DNA from: Actinomycetota bacterium
GTDB taxonomy: Bacteria > Actinomycetota > Acidimicrobiia > Acidimicrobiales > Ilumatobacteraceae
DNA length: 64,000 bases
NCBI GenBank assembly: GCA_026393475.1
Contig: JAPLAA010000007.1
Location: 1-64,000 of the forward strand
Direction of reading: 5' to 3'
The position numbers and the translations under genes are program-made. The first letter of the stretch is position 1. The number at the start of each line of letters is the position of its first letter. This document shows positions 61,151 to 64,000 of the stretch, piece after piece. The notes under the pieces were generated by a model. The model worked only from the letters and a program-made list of their open reading frames with translations. It searched no databases and had not been told where the DNA came from.

Positions 61151-63106
61151 ATGATCCGTCGACGCCATCACCGAGTCCGGGGCCGCCGTCCGGTCGTGAC
61201 GATCGGCCGGACCGCGCTCGCGCTGGGAGCAGCAGCGGTCGTGACGACGGCGTCGGTGGTCAACCCGGTCGCGCCGACCCGTGTGGCCTCGGCCGACCCG
61301 ACGCCGGGATGCGTGATCGACACCAGCGGGATGATCGGGTGGTGGGAGGGGCAGGACGATCTGGTCGCCACGGTCGGCCCCGCGCTCGAGGGCACGGTCG
61401 TTCACGCCGACGCCGTCGCCCGGAGAGGGATGTCATTCGACGCCGGCAGCCGCGTCGGCACGGCGGCGTTGCCGACGGTCGACGACGGTGTGACCGTGGA
61501 GATGTGGGTGCGCCCCGACGCTGCGGTGGCGGCCGTTCGGACGCAGACGCTGGCCGGTCGTTGGGACGCGCCGGGCCTCGACGACACCTCGCGGAGCTAC
61601 CAACTGACGATCGGGCCGTTCTCCAACCTGACCTGGTCGACCGACGAGGTGACGTTGCGTCGCCCGGTCGAACTGGTCGCCACCGTTCCGCAGCTCTTCG
61701 ACGGCGAGTTCCACCATGTGGCGGCGACCTGGACGCCGGCGCTCGTCACGATCCATGTCGACGGGGTACAGGTGGCGTCCGCTGCATCGCAGGGAGGCGT
61801 CCTGAACCCCGCTGCGACCACGCCGTTCCGGCTCGGCAGCAAGGACGGCCTCGGCGATCCGTTCTCGTTCATCGGGATCATCGACGAGGCGGCCGTGTTC
61901 GAGCGGGCCCTGACGGGGGCGGAGATCGCGGCGATCCACGGCGCCGGTGCAGCCGGGAAGTGCGCTCCGGTCCCGTCCGAAGCGGTCGTGACGGCCGCCG
62001 ATGCCGCTGCCGGCGACGCGTTCGGTTACACGATCGCCGTCGACGGTGGCACGACCGTGATCGGAGCCGCGTCGAGCGGCGCCGGTGTCGGGAGCGGGTC
62101 GGCCTACGTGTTCACCGGCTCGGGGCCCACGTGGTCGCAGCAGGCCGAGCTCGTCGCACCAGATGCGGATCCTGCCGATGCCTTCGGCGACTCGGTGGCG
62201 ATCGATGCGAACACGATCGTCGTGGGCGCCCCGGGAGACGACGCTGCAGGCTCCGGCGCGGGTGCTGCGTACGTGTTCGTCCGCACGGCGGGTGCCTGGT
62301 CGGTCCAGACCAAGCTCGTCGCCGCCGACGCAGCGCCCGACGACACCTTCGGATCGTCGGTCTCCGTCGACGGCAACACGGTCGTCGTCGGTGCGATCGG
62401 TGAGGGCGGCGACTTCAGCGGCGCGGTCTACGTGTTCGTCAGGTCGGGGTCGACCTGGACGCAGCAGGCGAAGGTGCGCGCCGCCGATGCGGCACCGATC
62501 GATCTGTTCGGCCGGTCGGTGTCGGTTCGCGCCAACACCCTCGCCGTCGGATCGCCCAACGATTCGCACTCGGTGAACTTCGCCGGATCCGCCTACGTGT
62601 TCACGAGGGTCGGCACGACCTGGACGCAGCGAGCCAAGATCGTCGCCCCCGACGCGGTCGTGGGTGATTTCTTCGGCTGGTCGGTGTCGCTCGCCACCGG
62701 CTCGTTGCTGGCAACGGCATACGCGGCCGACGACACACGGGGTTCGGCCTATGTCTTCCGTGGCGCGAACGCGGCGTGGACACTCGAGGCGGAGGTGCAG
62801 GCCGCCGACGGCGTGGCCGGCGACCTGTTCGGGATCTCCGGGTCGATCGACGGCGACACCATCGTGCTCGGCGCGCCGTGGTCGGCGACGAACGGCGAAC
62901 AGAGTGGCGCCGCGTACGTGTTCCGGCGGACGGGGACGTCTTGGACGCAACGGGCGAAACTGACCGCGGACGCGACGTCGGCGGCAACGGGCGACACGTT
63001 CGGTTCGGCGGTGTCCGTCAGCGGCTACGTCGTCGCGGTGGGCGTGCCGGGCGCCGACGCGGCAGCGCTCGACGCCGGGTCGGTCCGCCTGTTCACCAAC
63101 CCCTGA
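61151..63106 (+). CDS. Secreted LamG-like domain protein with seven-bladed FG-GAP beta-propeller
   Basis: The 651-residue protein has a signal peptide (about 1-48) and a LamG/concanavalin-like domain (about 58-275: IGWWEGQDD, VEMWVRPD, FHHVAATW, IDEAAVFERALTGAEI). Seven repeats of about 54 residues follow, of the form D-x-FG-x-SV, then VVGAP, then G-AYVF, then W-x-x-x-AKL. Seven FG-GAP repeats make one complete integrin-alpha-like propeller. Such proteins bind glycans or proteins at the surface. The ATG at 61151 is preferred because the signal peptide's basic residues begin there; a GTG nine codons upstream is possible. It lies just before ahcY. Confidence 0.85.
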   Translation: MIRRRHHRVRGRRPVVTIGRTALALGAAAVVTTASVVNPVAPTRVASADPTPGCVIDTSGMIGWWEGQDDLVATVGPALEGTVVHADAVARRGMSFDAGSRVGTAALPTVDDGVTVEMWVRPDAAVAAVRTQTLAGRWDAPGLDDTSRSYQLTIGPFSNLTWSTDEVTLRRPVELVATVPQLFDGEFHHVAATWTPALVTIHVDGVQVASAASQGGVLNPAATTPFRLGSKDGLGDPFSFIGIIDEAAVFERALTGAEIAAIHGAGAAGKCAPVPSEAVVTAADAAAGDAFGYTIAVDGGTTVIGAASSGAGVGSGSAYVFTGSGPTWSQQAELVAPDADPADAFGDSVAIDANTIVVGAPGDDAAGSGAGAAYVFVRTAGAWSVQTKLVAADAAPDDTFGSSVSVDGNTVVVGAIGEGGDFSGAVYVFVRSGSTWTQQAKVRAADAAPIDLFGRSVSVRANTLAVGSPNDSHSVNFAGSAYVFTRVGTTWTQRAKIVAPDAVVGDFFGWSVSLATGSLLATAYAADDTRGSAYVFRGANAAWTLEAEVQAADGVAGDLFGISGSIDGDTIVLGAPWSATNGEQSGAAYVFRRTGTSWTQRAKLTADATSAATGDTFGSAVSVSGYVVAVGVPGADAAALDAGSVRLFTNP

Positions 63107-63109
63107 CGG

Positions 63110-64000
<891 letters not shown>

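Overview
The window is a 64 kb piece of a high-GC (about 70 percent), densely coded chromosome. Family content points to an actinobacterium, most likely of the class Acidimicrobiia (Ilumatobacter-like). Supporting signs are the actinobacterial forms of DapD, CofD (coenzyme F420), DUF3499, DUF3516 helicase, DUF5719 and mycothiol-type DinB enzymes, frequent GTG starts, ATGA/GTGA gene overlaps, and Thr/Pro-rich TTT linkers on surface proteins. The species is inferred; I could not search. No tRNA, rRNA, CRISPR array, insertion sequence or prophage was seen.

Layout. 0-8.4 kb: the 3' end of a DUF3516 RNA helicase, an S9 peptidase, a DinB-type enzyme, a DUF7064/7065-like protein, a DUF2207 membrane protein, small hypothetical proteins and a short-chain dehydrogenase. 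8.5-14.6 kb: a run of minus-strand lipid and housekeeping genes (wax ester/diacylglycerol acyltransferase, PAP2 phosphatase, RecB-like nuclease, alpha/beta hydrolase, LapA-like protein, acyl-CoA dehydrogenase, short-chain dehydrogenase). 14.7-22 kb: small membrane proteins, dapD, lysS, a secreted M15 peptidase, an LpdA-like flavoprotein and an RDD protein. 21.9-22.65 kb: the only sizeable gene-poor stretch, with strong inverted repeats and a small zinc-finger-like ORF. 22.65-25.1 kb: acyl-CoA carboxylase alpha subunit, divergent from the biotin ligase that would biotinylate it.

25.2-64 kb is mostly a cell-envelope region: an LCP glycopolymer ligase, rmlACBD (dTDP-L-rhamnose), four GT4-like glycosyltransferases, an NDP-sugar pyrophosphorylase, GDP-mannose 4,6-dehydratase, a flippase, a 1109-residue GT2 membrane protein with DUF5719 and thioredoxin-like partners, a 953-residue GT-C-like protein, phosphomannomutase, and secreted repeat proteins (an LPATG sortase substrate, SpoIID with three C-terminal repeats, a three-repeat surface protein, and LamG plus a seven-bladed FG-GAP propeller). 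CofD, FtsH, DUF3499, Trm112 and AhcY are interspersed. The order LCP, rml, NDP-sugar pyrophosphorylase, cofD, DUF3499, phosphomannomutase, ahcY resembles the Mycobacterium tuberculosis lcp1-rmlD-wbbL-manB-fbiA-pmmA-sahH neighbourhood (recalled, not searched), so this looks like an expanded version of a conserved actinobacterial envelope locus.

The most striking regulatory signal is a TANNNT hexamer ending 6-9 bases before the start codon of more than 20 first genes on both strands, with no Shine-Dalgarno sequence. This is the layout of leaderless transcription. In three places the TAG stop codon of one gene forms the first three bases of the next gene's hexamer. A second theme is short tandem duplication (10-17 base periods) exactly at gene ends, including five copies of TGATCA that give stop codons to both of two convergent genes.
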